In this document: piece by piece, positions 12,017 to 24,892 of the stretch | Layout of the letters: each line of letters opens with the position of its first letter | Position numbering within the stretch: position 1 is the stretch's first letter | Source: Raphanus sativus | Taxonomy: Eukaryota > Streptophyta > Magnoliopsida > Brassicales > Brassicaceae | Reading direction: 5' to 3' | DNA length: 64,000 nucleotides | NCBI RefSeq assembly: GCF_000801105.2 | Contig: NC_079514.1 | Span: 30,429,075-30,493,074 of the forward strand | Translations under genes and position numbers: made by a program | Notes under the pieces: generated by a model | What the model was told of the DNA's origin: nothing | Databases searched by the model: none | The model's input: the letters and a program-made list of their open reading frames with translations, nothing else

Positions 12017-13002
12017 ATTTAAAAATTTTGTAAAAATATTTTGATAGTGAAAAATTAGAATTATGTAATTAACATATGTCTTAAGAGATATAAATTAATA
12101 TATAACAAATTTCAATTGTTTTCAGCCCAGATGAGTGGGAAAGTAGTGAGTCATGATATTCTTTAGTTTATGTTTCATCAACATATGTTGTAGTATTGTA
12201 TGTGTTCTTAGGGTTAGATTTTGGAAGCATTAAAACTGTTTTTGAAAATTTTTAAAATTACCTAGGCGTGTCATTTCTGTGTATAGAAACACTATTGAAG
12301 TATAATTTGATTTTTATAACGTGGTTAGTAAGTTAATTTAGTCATTTTAGTTTAGGGGTTCATTTTAGGGTATTGGACGACTTAATATTTAGTCTTCTGT
12401 TCCCAGACGACTAAATTTAGGTCGTCTAATGTACATTATCAGCCAGAATAAGTCGTCTAAACCGGACCAAACCTTAAAGTTTACCAATGTACTTTTAAAG
12501 CTAACCGGATTATTTACCCAATATATAAGGTGATTTTTTTTTTTCATTTTCCGCGAAATTCAGAAACCCTAACAGTTCTCTCTCACCGGCGATATCAAAG
12601 GCAATTCGATTCCCCATTATTTCCGAACAACCATCGTTCTCAACGTCGGCTATCTATCTCACTTCATTCTCACGTTGTCGCCGCAGCTTCTTCTAACCCT
12701 AGCGCCGCCGATTCCTCTAAAACCCTAGCGCCCCCGCTTCCACTATTTCCGAACAAACCGTCGCCCTCGCCACGTGCTCACCAACGTTCTCACCGCCGCT
12801 TCCTCTAAACACTAGCTAGCACCGCCGCTTTTCTAAACCCTAGCGCCGCCGCTTCTTCTCTGTAAACCGTAGCGCCGTTTCTCTGTAAACCCTAACGCCG
12901 GTAAGTCATCAAACTCGTGGAAAAGATGAACATAAAACGTTGTCTCTTTCAATTTAATCATTCTCACCGTTTCACGTTTATTTTTTCAGATCTATAACCA
13001 CA

Positions 13003-16000
13003 ATGACAAGTACTCCAACTCTTTCTGCGACTAATCAGGTCCGCTTGAAATTTTTCTACTGGAAGACTTGTAAGTAAGTCGTCTGGAAAGTCTTCAACCT
13101 GGACAACTTAGTACGTCCATTTGGAAGACTTTCCAGACGACTTAAATATAAGTCGTCAACTAAGTCGTCCAGTTGGACGACTTTCTAGACGACTTATATT
13201 TAAGTCGTCTACTAAGTCGTCTGGAGTAACAATTAAGGCGTGATTGATTTAGCTTGTGTTCTGACTCTATTGTTGTCTTTGATTATTTTGCAGACGAAAA
13301 GGATGGATATTCCAGAACTCCCCGTAGGTTATACACATTAGGGGAAGAGCCAGAACCCCACAATAGCATTTCGTATCATACGGATAACACGAAGTTGCAT
13401 ACTACTCTTAGGGAAGCTCTCACCGATGCTGAATTTGAAGAGCTCAAGGAGTCGAGATTGGGAGTTTTCATCAAGTTCAAGGAGCAGGGATTTGGTTGGG
13501 CTTCAAGGCTGGTTCACTACTTGCTCGGTTTAAAGCTGGACATTAAGAAGAAGTACGAGATGTGGTGTCTCGTTGGTCCAGAACCTGCGAGGTTTTCACT
13601 GTTAGAGTTTGAAAACATCACTGGTCTAAACTGCAAGTACATCGAGGACCTTGAGACACCAGAATGTGAAGTTACCCCAGAGATGGTTTCTTCTCTGGGG
13701 AATGATGGGAGTTCATCTGGAAGCTGGGCCAACTACTGATCAGATAATAGCAGCACTGAAGAGATGCGGGGATTGGTCCAGGAAGATCGCAAGCGACTCG
13801 CGTACCTTTCCATCTTCACTGGATTCATTGAAGGGAGAAAGTTCTCAAGCGCTACACGAGCTGTTCTGGCAAGGCTAGTGATGGATTTAGAACGGTTTGA
13901 GAATTATCCATGGGGAGAGTCGCGTTTAAGGTGCTGATGGACTCTTTGTGGAACAAAGATATTACTGGCTGTTACACCGTGGATGGGTTTATACAAGTTC
14001 TTCAGGTCTGGGCGTACACATCTATTCCGGGATTGGGTGCTAGTATTGGTCTACCCAGAGCAAACAGTCCGTCTCCACCGATTCTGGCTTACGAGGGCAA
14101 CAGAGGCCGCAGATTCATGAAAGCTGCTATCTTGAGTCAGGTACCTTTCCATCTTCACTTAATAAGTTGTCTGGAAAGTCTTCCAGCTGTACGACTTAGT
14201 AGACGACTTATTATAAGTCGTCTGGAAGGTCTTCCAGCTGGACGACTTAGTAGACGACTTATTATAAGTCGTCTGGAAGGTCTTCCAGCTGGACGACTTA
14301 GTTGACGACTTATAATTAAGTCGTCTATTTAGTATTTTGTTTCAAATATCTAACTCGATTCTTCTTCTATTTACTGCAGACCCGCGTGATCAACTTTGTT
14401 GAGAAGGACATTAGTGAAATGTGGCCAAAATGGGATTCTGAGGTTGAGGACGTGCCCGCGGAGAACATCATTAAAGTCATGTATGATCGGAGACCGTGGA
14501 AGTGGACCATGGATTGCTGGGAAGTCATTGGTACAAGACCTAAGTTTGTGACTCCATCGAAAGAGCCAAAGAGATGGTTGTGGAGGAGGTGGAGGAAGAC
14601 AATCAGAGACCTCGGAAGAAAGCTCGTAAAGAGGCTCCTAAAGAGGCTCCTAAAGAGGCTAGAGAAGAGGCTCCTACAGAGGCTAGAGAGAGGCTACAGA
14701 AGAGGCTAGAGAAGAGGCTAGTTGGGTGACCAGAGAGGAGTTAGAAAATATGTTCAAGGACTTAAGAAGTGGCTTAGGTGACATGATGAAAGATGGGTTT
14801 AAGAAGTGCATCAGGGAGATTAGGAAGATGTCCGATAGATTGGAAGCTGTGGAGAAGAAGGTTGGTGTCACCAATCAGGCTACCCCTCAAGCCCCAGAAA
14901 CCGGGGTTAGTAACAAAAGCCTACCCCTCAAGCCCCAGAAACCGGGGTTAGTAACAAACAGACTACTCCTCAAAGATCAGCCTACACTTCAAACCAATCA
15001 TCCTACTCCTCCCACCAGACAGCCTGCTCCTCAAAGGCAAAGCCTACTCCTCAAAAGGCAAAGCCTACTCCTCAAACGAAACAGCCTGCTCCTCAAACTA
15101 AACAGCCTGCTTCTCAAACGAAACAGCCTGCTCCTCAAACGAAACAGCCTGCTCCTCAAACGAAACAGCATGCTCCTCAAACGAAACAGCCTACTCCTCA
15201 AAAGCAAAGCCTTCTCCTCAAAAGAAAACAGCCTTCTCCTCTGCCCAAAGAGGTTAGTATCAAATCCTTTCCCAACAAGAATTAAGTCGTCCAGGGTCTT
15301 CTAGTTGTCCATACAACTTTTATTTAAGTCGTCCAGGGTCAACTAGTCGTCCAGACAACTTTTATTTAAGTCGTCCAGGGTTAACTTGCAACTTTTATTG
15401 CAGAGATTGTTGCCGGAGGATACAGCAGATGAGGCGATCTCGGTATATAAGATCTTGTCGGAGGATAAAGCAGATGGTGTCACCTCCAAAGAGATTGTTC
15501 CTCTCACTTCCACTGACCAACCGAGCTTCGCTTCCAACGATCAACAACCGAGCTTCGCTTCCAACGATCAACAACCGAGCCTGGTTGTATTGGACAAAAC
15601 AGCTCCCACTGCTGTTGTGCGTGCAAGGAGTGAACGAACGAAGAAACCTGCTCCCACGCAGATATCTCCTTATACGGCAGAGAGAAGGAAACTCCTTAGA
15701 GTGGGAAAGTATAATCCATTTCCCACACTAAACAGACCTAAGTTGAAGGAGCTCGCTGATTGGTTGAAAACTGATCCGTAAGTGATTGCTTTACCCATAA
15801 TAGCTTGATTTAGTCTACCAAACTGATTGCTTTTTGTTTGCAGTGATTATTTCACTAAGCTAGAGGACAAACCACGTACATCACCAACTTGGTGGTATCA
15901 TAAACTCCGGACACCCAAAGCATGGCTGGAAGAGTAGTAAGTCTTCTGCTTATCTTTAAGTCGTCTGTGGTACTTGTCTTTGTATAGATTTGTAAATATA

Positions 16001-16735
16001 TAAGTCGTCTGGAAGGTTCTAACTTGTATTATTTTATATGCAGCATATAGATGCTTGGATGAATGTGCTGAGGCAGAGGTATAAGGAGAACCCACAATGT
16101 TTCCGGAGCGAGCGAATGTGCTTCCTGGATCATAACTTTACCCAGTCTTGGAGAGAACAGTATCTGTTCTTCAAAGCATCGTCGTCTGATCACAATGGTT
16201 TAGGAAGAATGCTACCTAGTGGGGCGGCGAGTTTGTATGACGGATCAATGCCTTCATTTTGCCAATCAAACAAGAAGTGGGGGAGGACATTGATGATATC
16301 TATGCGCCACTGAACTTGGATAACAAATATTGGGTTGCTATTTGGATATCGATCCCTAAGAGGCACATAGTCGTCTGGGACAGCATACCTTCAACTACCA
16401 TACCAGAAAGATGGGATGAGATAATGGAGCCTTTTCTCGAGATGGTCCCTTATCTGATTGTGGAGTGCGGAGACCAGATGCATGGGTTGGAGCGATACAC
16501 ATATGAGAGACTGCTGAAAGATGTACCCACGGCCAACAATGGTGATTGTGGCGTGTACGCTGCAAAGTACATTGAATGTCATGCTCTTGGGGTCCCCTTT
16601 AGCCCTAAAGACTTTGCTAGGTCCAATGCGAAGACTATGAGGGATAATATGGTTGTGGTTTTATGGACGGAGCTTGTTGATCAGCATTTGAAAGATAATG
16701 AGGATGGTGGTATGTTTGTGGGCATGTATGATTAG
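13003..16735 (+). pseudogene. DUF1985 / ULP1-like cysteine protease gene, copy A, degraded
   Basis: The six-exon model, by comparison with copy B, is 13003-13038, 13294-14140, 14380-15252, 15404-15777, 15844-~15932 and 16044-16735. Exon 2 encodes a DUF1985 domain, exon 3 a Lys/Glu-rich stretch and a PAPQTKQ heptad repeat, and exon 6 a C48 (SUMO/ULP-like) protease. Against copy B, exon 2 has four 1-nt indels (C-run near 13322, near 13690, near 13780, G-run near 13913). There is a further shift in exon 3, loss of the C before the exon-5 donor, and a lost G near 16282. The catalytic His is Tyr (DNKYWVAIW); Asp (VVWDS) and Cys (NGDCGVY) remain. It is not expected to make an active protease. Confidence 0.87.
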
Positions 16736-16739
16736 ATAC

Positions 16740-17345
16740 ACAAATCTAACTTGTATAGATTTTTTAACTTGTATAGATACACAAATCTATTTGTATATTT
16801 GAACTATTTGTATACACAATCTATTTGTATATTTGAACTATTTGTATACACAAATCTATTTGTATGTTTGTGGGCATGTATGATTTATTTGATTTTCTAA
16901 CTTGTATAGATTTTCTAACTTGTATAGATTTTCTAACTTGTGTAAGGTTTTCCAGCTGGACGACTTACAAATAAGTCGTCTGGAAGGTTTTCCAGCTGGA
17001 CGATTTACAAATAAGTCGTCTGGAAGGTTTGGACGACTTACAAATAAGGTAGTCTAAAAATAGTAGAAGGTAGTCTAAAATAAATACACTGGACGACTTC
17101 GTAAAAGGTCGTCTAAAAAAATACACTTGAAGGGATAGTAGAAGGTAGTCTAAACACTGGACGACTTAAATACACTGGACGACTTCGTAAAAGGTCGTCT
17201 AAAAAAAATACACTTGAAGGGATAGTAGAAGGTAGTCTAATACACTGGACGACTTCGTAGAAGGTAGACGAAACACTGGACGACTTAGAAATTAGTCGTC
17301 TGGACGGGTAATCAAGACTGGACGACTTAAATTTAGGTCGTCTGG
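16740..17345. repeat. Spacer repeats between convergent MULE genes
   Basis: The first part repeats CTAACTTGTATAGATTTT and ATTTGTATACACAAATC units. The second part repeats GGACGACTTA/TAAGTCGTCT palindromes and GGTAGTCTAA units. There is no coding potential. It forms the shared 3' region of the convergent ULP and MURA genes. Confidence 0.8.
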
Positions 17346-17349
17346 ACAA

Positions 17350-19751
17350 CTAGTCAACTGGTTGTGTACATTGTGGTTTCGTATGGCCAGTTTCCTTGCA
17401 GTTTGAGCATCTCCGTGTCCTGTGTTTCTTCCTGGGTTTGTGTCCTCTCATCCTAGATAGCTCCAACCAAGATTGCCATCTTGATTTCTTCTGTCTCCCC
17501 GGACCACGCTTTACGTTTGGAGGAAAGCATTCTCGTTCCTCAATATGTTGTGACACGATATGATATATATTCTCTGAGTATCCTGCATATAGATGATTCT
17601 TTGAGTAAAGTGGACATACAAGTGTGTCGATATGCACACCAGCATGTGTTCCAGCTGCTATAGCATGAGAGCAAGGTATTTTCTCCACTCCATAGACACC
17701 ACAATCACACTTTAGATGTTCCAAATCAACCACACAGTCCATTTTGCCACCTTGACAAAGAAACGCCATCCATCAATTGGTTCGACCGTCATCGTATCCG
17801 CTATCTCTGATCGAACAGCAAGCAAGTATTCAACACCCCGACTATGTTCAGTTGGGAGACTGAAAGCATCTTTTCTCCTTTTCCAATACCATTTTCCTAA
17901 CTTCTGCCTTATGAACTCCAGCAGGAACGGAATCGGAAATCCTCTTGCTCGCTTCAGTGCGGAATTAATAGATTCAGCGATGTTGCTTGTTTTTATGTTG
18001 AACATGTTCCCCTTACAATAAACCCTTGACCATAGCCTGGCGTCGGCCTTCTCCAAATACGTTGCAAGTTCCGGGTTTGCACTCCGTATCTCAGCCATGT
18101 ACCGGTCAAAATCGTAAACCGTGTGCGCATAAGCAGCCCCTTTCACCAAGTACATGAGATGTTTCCCTTTAAACTTTTTGACAATGTTATCTTGAAGGTG
18201 ATAATAACATATTCCTCGGGTTGCCCAAGGAAACACCTTCTCACACGCACTTTTAATGGCCGCGTGCCGGTCAGAGACTATCACCAGAGGCTTGTCATGA
18301 GATATACAACTAGCCAATTTTGTGAAAAACCATTCCCAAGAAGGTTCATCTTCAGCATCCACGATCCCAAAAGCCAATGGGAATATCTGAAAATTACCAT
18401 CTTGTGCGGCTGCAACTAACATAACACCTCCATACTTTCCACTTAGGTGAGTTCCATCCACCACAATGACCCTTCTCTGATACTTAAAACCTTTGATAGA
18501 AGCTCCAAAAGAGAGAATAGATACTTAAATCTTTTCTTAGAATCAAGTTCTATAGCCGTGATAGAATCAGGATTTGCAATGGAGATTTGCTCGAGATATG
18601 AAGGCAGACGCGAATACCCTTCTTCGCTGATCCTCTCACCAATTTCTGTGCATATAACAGTGCTCTGTATGAAGTGGTGTAATCAAGCGTCATGCCAAAC
18701 ATGTTCTTCATTGCATCAGTGATATGCTGTGGAGTTATCCCATCAATGATCCCAACACGATCAATGAAAAGACTACCAACATACTTTGGAGTACAGTGTC
18801 TCCGCTGAGCGATTCGGTCTCCAATTGAGCATAAATGTTTTTCCACATACTTTGTTACCCAAAACGTGTTTGGCCCATGTTTCACACTCGCTCTGATCTT
18901 CCATCCACAACCGCTAACCCGACATATTGCCACAAGGAGAGTTTTTGTTGATTTGTATATTCTGAAAGAAAACCTACCCCTCACTGATGTCAACCGCAAC
19001 TCTGAAAGCAGTGCATCCTTGCTAACAAAACTCTGGTTGACATAGATGCTGGTACAATCCGATTTTCCTCCTTCAATAGCATTTGTCTTAGCATATGTCT
19101 TTTCAATTTCTTCAAAACAAATATTATCATCATCTTCCTCGTCCTCATCTAGAACCTTTCCATAAAGACTGTAATCCCCACCATTCTGATCCGTTTCACC
19201 AACAATAGTGTTATCAGCATCCTCCTCCCCATTTTCCTCCTCCCCATTTTCCTCCTCCCCATCTTGATTTTCATCTTCAACAGACTCATTATCACCAACA
19301 TCTTCAAAACATTCATCAGCCTCATCATTATCACCAACATCTTCTTCCCATTCACCAGCTTCATCATTATCACCAACATCTTCTTCCCATTCACCAGCTT
19401 CTTCTCTTTTCTTTGAAACCGTTTCCACCTTGCTGCGGCTTGATACACAAAGACATACTCTATGCGTTTTGAGTATCTCGAGCAAGTTTCGAACTTGTCT
19501 ATCACTTGTAACATGAATGGGAGGACTGCCTGGAGTCATCATCATTTCTGCTGGTAATGAGTAGCTAATCTCCACAGTCACTGATCTCATGTCCAGGTTA
19601 TAATCTTCTTGAGCCATTGCAACAAGTTCAGCATGTGTTGAATCTTCATTCAATAAAAACAATCTTGCTCCTTTGAGATCATCAACCACAAAATCCCAAC
19701 GGAAATCTCTCAACAACCATTCTCCATACACTGCATGTAACTTAAAATCAT
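17350..19751 (-). pseudogene. MURA-type MULE transposase gene, frameshifted
   Basis: The main exon opens after an AG acceptor (DDFKLHAVYGEW start). In order it has an N-terminal MuDR-type region, an acidic repeat (GEWEEDVGDNDEA, three copies), a WRKY/GCM1-like DNA-binding region (FSFRIYKSTKTLLVAIC...CGWKIRA), the MULE transposase core (VVDGTHLSGKYGG, VIVSDRHAAI, SNIAESINSALKRA; candidate D, D, E), a SWIM zinc finger (CDCGVYGVEKIPCSHAIAA) and a C-terminal CCHC knuckle (CSNCKETGHTKPQC). Reading needs frame changes near 18640, 18505 and 17757, each consistent with one lost base. An upstream exon ends at 20697. As it stands it cannot make a full transposase. Confidence 0.9.
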
Positions 19752-20696
19752 CTGCAAATATTCAAAATAAAACACATTAGTAAACATAGAGAAAATGAAG
19801 AAGTTCAATAAACATTATCGCAGACGACTTAGATTTAAGTCGTCCAGAAGACTTAAAGGTAAGTCGTCTAAAGAGGTCACTTTTGCAATTGAAAATTAAA
19901 AGGGACGACTTAATTCTAAGTCGTCCGGCTTTGTTTGTTAAAAAAAAAATTTCAGACGACTTATATATAAGTCGTCTACGAAAAACGGGCTAGTTTTGCA
20001 TTTGACCGAATCGTGTCAGATCTTTGACTATTTCTGGACGGCTTATAATTCAGTCGTCTCTGGAAAGTAAAAATTTCAATATTTTATTCAAACTAGACGA
20101 CTTACGTGTAAGTCGTCCTAGGTTAGTTTTGTAATTGAAAAATAAAACTTGAAATTTAACTTTCTCCAGATGACTTAACTAAAAGTCGTCCAGCTAGACG
20201 ACTTAATTTAAGGTCGTCCGGGATAAGCAAGGTTTGGACGACTTAATTGGGAAAAATTCTGGACGACTTTGCTTTCCCCGGACGACTTTAAATTAAGTCT
20301 TCTGATGGGACGACTTTATATTATGTCGTCTGGTAAAAGTTAAATTATGAAGTTTTATTTTTCAACTACAAAACTAACCTAAGACGACTTACACGTAAGT
20401 CGTCTAGTTTAATAAAATATTGAAATTTTAACTTTCCCAGAGACGACTGAATTATAAGTCGTCCAGAAATAGTCAAAGATCTGACACGATTCGGTCAAAT
20501 GCAAAACTAGCCTGTTTCTCGTAGACGACTTATATATAAGTCGTCTGGAGTGTTTTTTTTTCAACAAACAAAGCTGGACGACTTAGTTTAAGTCGTCCGT
20601 TTGACCAGAAGACTCATCAGTAAGTCTTCTACATACAGATGACTTACTTGTAAGTCTTCTACGCGAACAGATTTTGAAAAAAATTCAAATTCGTAC
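19752..20696 (-). repeat. Intron of MURA built as a long inverted repeat
   Basis: A GT donor (minus strand, 20696) and AG acceptor (19752) bound this putative 5' intron. From about 19905 to 20600 it is one large imperfect palindrome with arms of about 340 bp meeting near 20260. Each arm includes the matching phrase GCATTTGACCGAATCGTGTC and GACGACTTATATATAAGTCG. By eye the arms are above 90 percent identical. An unspliced or read-through transcript would fold into a long hairpin. The same structure is present in copy B. Confidence 0.85.
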
Positions 20697-21188
20697 CTTA
20701 AACTAGGTGAGATGACTTCGTTTGCACACAGGGTCTTCTCCAACCACCCAGAACCTCAAACGAAAGCAACCGTAAGTCAAAACGAAAGAAATATGGCTCT
20801 GTCAACCATCGACCATATTTTGAATCAAAAGCTTCAGTTTTTTGGATGAATATGGAGAGAAAGTGAAAGAAATGTTGTTTTTAGTTCATAACAATTGAAA
20901 CAGAGAGAGTGTAAAGAGATTTACGTGCATTAAAGGGCATTAAAAGCTCCAAACAGTTCGTATAAGGTTGTTCCCACTATTCATGGCAGTGGCAATATTG
21001 TAAATACTTGAAGAAAATGAGGTTGAGACAGTAAATAAGCCATTTTCGAAAAACAAAAAAAAAAGGGTTAATAGTATTTTCGTAGATAAAATGCAGATGT
21101 GGGGTTAAAAAATCAAAAAAAAAAAATCAAAAGAAAAGGTTAGTTTTCTGTTTGAATTCAAGTTTTGAGTCACTTTTGCAATAAGCCC

Positions 21189-21989
21189 TTTTTAATATAA
21201 TAGATGTTGTTCAATGCCAGTGCTTATGACAAGTAGCGTTGTAAACTAGCGATCAAATTTTAACATAATTAATAGTAGTATATTCATGCAATAGCAATGA
21301 GTTGGCGGATCTAGAGATAACTTTTATCCGGGGGAAAACTATAGAAACTGATTAGCACCTTTGTAAATTTGAATTTTTAACAGGGGCAAGAAAAAATTAG
21401 TACAAAACTACACTGATTAAAAAGTTTGTGGTGGGCAACTGCCCCTCCCACATTCAACATAGCCTGCTTATAAGTTAGTGGTTTAAAATGGTTGTTTTGT
21501 TGAAGGGTTAATTTACATGTTCCTTTAAGCTTATTTATCCGAAGATCATACTTTTCTAGGATTAGTCATTTTATTTTTGTGCTACTGATATACATTTTAC
21601 AGATTTGAAGTCAGATGTTGATACAACAATAAACTACACTAACACAAACCACTATTTAGTCAAAAAAAAAAACACAAACCACTATGTCACGTGGAATGAT
21701 AGTAAAATACAAAGATTGGGCTGTGGGCCTGCGGCCTTTTCTAAGAACGTATCTATGTACGTATTGTGTATTTTCTTTCTTACAAACTGATTGCCTAATC
21801 TACAGTACAGAATGCACTCATGCAGTAACAGTATACATATAGTTTAACCAAATTTTTACATGTAAAAGTATTATTTATTGGTTATATTGAAACATTTTGA
21901 TGCAGAAAAAGCAGTACACAATTTTATTAATTTGGTATGTATATCTATAGAATAAATTTGTAGCCCCAAAGTTCAAATGTTAATTAACA
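21189..21989. other. Intergenic; possible decayed hAT fragment
   Basis: Sequence around 21300-21470 (GGCGGATCTAGAGATAAC ... GGGCAACTGCCCCTCCCA) resembles the ends of decayed plant hAT elements, but clean termini and target duplication are missing. No gene was found. One poly(A) scar is listed separately. Confidence 0.35.
21641..21685 (+). mobile_element. Ultra-short poly(A) retroposition scar
   Basis: The 15-bp sequence AACACAAACCACTAT is directly repeated (21641-21655 and 21671-21685) around TTAGTC plus A9. The TNNTC-poly(A) end resembles the tail of the LINE fragment at 8499-8892 (TTGTTGTC plus poly(A)). Confidence 0.8.
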
Positions 21990-22710
21990 TCTATTATATT
22001 AAAACAGAAGTCATGACTTCTAATTCTTGTGTGATTTTTTAAAAAATGGACTATCTACTAGACTTGGTCACACTATATTTTTAATCATTATAATCTTCTA
22101 ACTACTTTAATCATAATATCTTTTGATATCTTTTCATTTAAAATTCAAATATATATATTTTTTTTTTAATTTCGAAAAATCTTTTCAAAAGATCTTAACA
22201 AGATCTTAATTTTCAAAATTATATGTAAATATTTTAATTAATTCCGTAATTAGTTTTGAAATATTATTATACATTAATATATTCAGTTGTTTTTATAAAA
22301 TGAAGAATAAAATATTATATCTTATTTTTATCTATTATATAATCACAATCAATCATGTTAATTTTTTATCATATTGAACTTAATATGATAAAATTATATT
22401 AAACTGATAAAATTTTAAATTTTATTTTCATAAATAGAAAATATTTATGTTAAAAATATAATATGACAGAGCGGCTTAACATTAGCAGACTATATATTAC
22501 ATCTATAAAAATTAACATATCTTTCACTTTTGTAGATATAATAATATATTGTGTAACATGCAAACTATATATTATTGTATTTGAAATAGCTTTATAAATA
22601 TTTAAATATATGAATAAAATTAAAAATGTATACTACTAATGATCTAAATAAATATATATATTTTTAAAAATGAAAATAAAACCCGCACGGTTGTGTAGGT
22701 CAAGATCTAG
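21990..22710 (+). mobile_element. Complete non-autonomous Helitron, plus orientation
   Basis: It begins TCTATTATATTAAAACAGAA at 21990 (preceded by A) and ends with a hairpin (ACCCGCACGGTTGTGTAGGT) then CAAGATCTAG at 22710 (followed by T). Length is 721 bp, internally AT-rich with no coding. The 5' terminus matches the Brassicaceae Helitron class of the elements at 6542 and 9244. Confidence 0.9.
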
Positions 22711-22994
22711 TTCTGATTAAAAATGGTGGTTGAAACATCAGTATCGGTTTTTTACTGATATTTGATAAAGTAATTAGGATAGTGTCTTGGTTTATCCTTG
22801 ATGTTATTACCATATCACTATTTATATTCGATCCAATTTGTTTCTAATGAATGTTAATGAATAAAATTACTAAAAACAGATAAGATATATATATAGTTCT
22901 AATAAAAAACAATACAATGATGAGCATTTTTCGTGGGTGTTTATGTTTGGTTAAAATCCAATTACTTATAGTTCTGAAAAAAGAATCCAATTAA

Positions 22995-23035
22995 CCCCCC
23001 CCCCCCTCCCCCCCCACCCCACCCACTTGCAATTC
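22995..23035. repeat. C-rich low-complexity tract
   Basis: About 41 bp of nearly pure C (C12, T, then CCCCCACCCC-type units) lie about 240 bp upstream of the thaumatin-like gene. The G-runs on the minus strand could form a quadruplex. It stands out sharply from the AT-rich surroundings. Confidence 0.9.
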
Positions 23036-23272
23036 CATTGTTCCATTGATTTTCGTAAAAGGAACGTCGTACTAGTCAAAAGTTTTTAATACTATCGGAA
23101 GCGTCATCAACTCCCGTGTCTTAAAAGATTAAACCTTAGCTCTACCCATAATCTAATCTTTAAGCATAATTTAAGATCGACAACAACATAAAATATTTTT
23201 GAAAACTATATCACTCTTGTGTAACTTATAAATACTCAAAATAATATCATTTAATGATACAGCCAAGTTCCT

Positions 23273-24892
23273 ATGAAAGTGCCAATGAGAATCCAATCTA
23301 GCTCCCTATTTCATCTTTTCATTATATGGAGTTGTATAATACATGGTAATTTTTTCCTTTACAAAAACGCATTGTTTGTATTTTTAATCTTATCATGAGT
23401 AATGACTGTATATGATCAATGCTATATGTTCATAGGTAAAGTAACATGTCATGAAGTAACATTCTATGTGCAAAATAAATGCCCATTTCCCATTTGGCCG
23501 GCTGTTGCCCCCAACTCTGGCCACTCGGTGCTGGCCTCCGGTGGATTTTACCTGCCATGCGGAAATACCAGACGCATTGATGTTCCTTGGGGTTGGAATG
23601 GTCGTATTTGGGCTAGAACAGGCTGTGATTTCACTTCAAATTGGAATCAAGCTTGTGAAACGGGTAATTGTAATTTCAATTATTTTTGTGTCATAGACCA
23701 TATGAAAAAAAATTACAATATTTATTTAAAAGCAAAATTTCTATGTGAAATGGTTACAACGTATGGAGCGTAAGAAACGATGATAGTGTGTTTTTGACAT
23801 GTTTTGGCCTGGGTACTTGAATACCTGAGCAGCATTCAGACCTTTATGTTAAGTATTCTACCAAACAAGCATTTGATCACACAAATGTTAACATTAATGC
23901 CTTAGACTTTCTCCGACATATCTCATTAGGAGGTTTATTTTTATTTTTATTTTTATTTAGTAGTGATAGCAACTCTATAGATAAGAGTGTAATAGTCATA
24001 AAATTCATAACTATGCTTTTTTTAATTATGCTTGGGGCCTTGGGCAGACCATTTTCTTTTAGTAATTTTTTTCGGAGGTTTTTTCATTTATTTTACCCAC
24101 ATATTATGGACATGACGATGGTTGATAAGATATTGCTTATAGAAGTATAATTGTTGTTGTATTACAATGAATTTTAGGTGATTGTGATGGACGTTTGGAG
24201 TGTAACGGGTTGATCGGAAAACCACCGGCAACACTTATCGAAATTGCGGTACAAGCAGACAAATCGAAACTCAATTTCTTTGATGTTAGTCTTGTGGACG
24301 GTTATAACCTCCCGGTCACAGTGACCTCGAAGCCCATGTCATCCAAATGCACCATCTTTGGTTGCCATAGAGATCTCAAAACCACATGTCCCGAAGAATT
24401 ACAGGTATAACTTCATACTCACCTTTTCTTGTTTTCATACCCGGGATATATAAAATACTCACATCTAAAACAGAAAAATATTATCGACTGGCTACCTCAA
24501 AATGGTCACCTTTTGCTAATTAAAGCCTCAAAATGGTCACCTTTTGCTAATTAAAGGAGACGTTTCTTTTTGCTAATTCAAATATAATCTATGATCTTTG
24601 AAATATTGATCCCATTTTAATTTTCGCCTTTTTCTAGGTTGTGAACAAAGAAGGACGAGTGGTGGCATGCAAGAGTGCTTGCTTAGCGTTTGATAACGAC
24701 AGGTTTTGCTGTCGGAATGCGTACGGAACGCCGGAAAAGTGCAAAAGGACTACATACTCTATGTTGTTTAAAGAGGCTTGTCCCAGTTATTACAGTTATG
24801 CCTACGACACACCTCCTCCCTTGGTCAGTTGCTCCGCAAAAGAATACATCATCACGTTTTGTCCGTCAAATTGGGGTCACAATTCAGCGTAA
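23273..24892 (+). CDS. Thaumatin-like protein (PR-5 family)
   Basis: Four exons, 23273-23345, 23436-23663, 24178-24404 and 24638-24892, all with GT-AG introns, encode 260 residues. Exon 1 supplies a hydrophobic signal peptide (LFHLFIIWSCIIHG). Family motifs are NKCPFPIWPAVAP, GRIWARTGCDF, CETGNC-type donor region then GDCDGRLECNG, PATLIEI, FFDVSLVDGYNLP, a Cys-rich domain and the ending ITFCPSNW. The acid-cleft Arg, Glu and two Asp (ART, LIE, FDV, VDG) are visible. The mature part has about 18 cysteines, two above the usual 16. Secreted TLPs act in the apoplast in pathogen and stress responses. A 31-bp tandem duplication lies in intron 3. No lesion was found. Confidence 0.93.
24495..24556. 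repeat. 31-bp tandem duplication in thaumatin-like intron 3
   Basis: The unit CCTCAAAATGGTCACCTTTT... is present twice in perfect tandem (24495-24525 and 24526-24556). It is intronic and leaves the coding sequence unaffected. Confidence 0.9.

Larger units (their letters stand above)
12017..21188 (+). mobile_element. ULP-bearing Mutator-like element, copy A (two genes)
   Basis: It is collinear with, and inverted relative to, the element at 39272-46957. The right end reads CAAGTTTTGAGTCACTTTTG then CAATAAGCCC at 21188, followed by TTTTTAATA as the presumed 9-bp duplication. The left end is lost in the gap. It carries a ULP1/DUF1985 gene (plus, 13003-16735) and a MURA transposase gene (minus, 17350-19751), which converge. 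AAGTCGTC palindromes fill introns and spacers. This gene pair is known for Kaonashi-type MULEs of plants; the family name is from memory. Both genes are frameshifted. Confidence 0.88.

Noticed and set aside
14726..15304. LLLK-repeat protein as a separate gene
   Set aside because: It is the alternative frame of the exon-3 heptad repeat of the ULP pseudogene.
19905..20600. CRISPR-like regular array of AAGTCGTC repeats
   Set aside because: Spacing is irregular, repeats are palindromic and eukaryotic transposon context is clear; not a CRISPR array.
22995..23035. Vector or sequencing artefact
   Set aside because: The C tract is unusual, but flanking plant sequence is continuous on both sides with no vector-like sequence.
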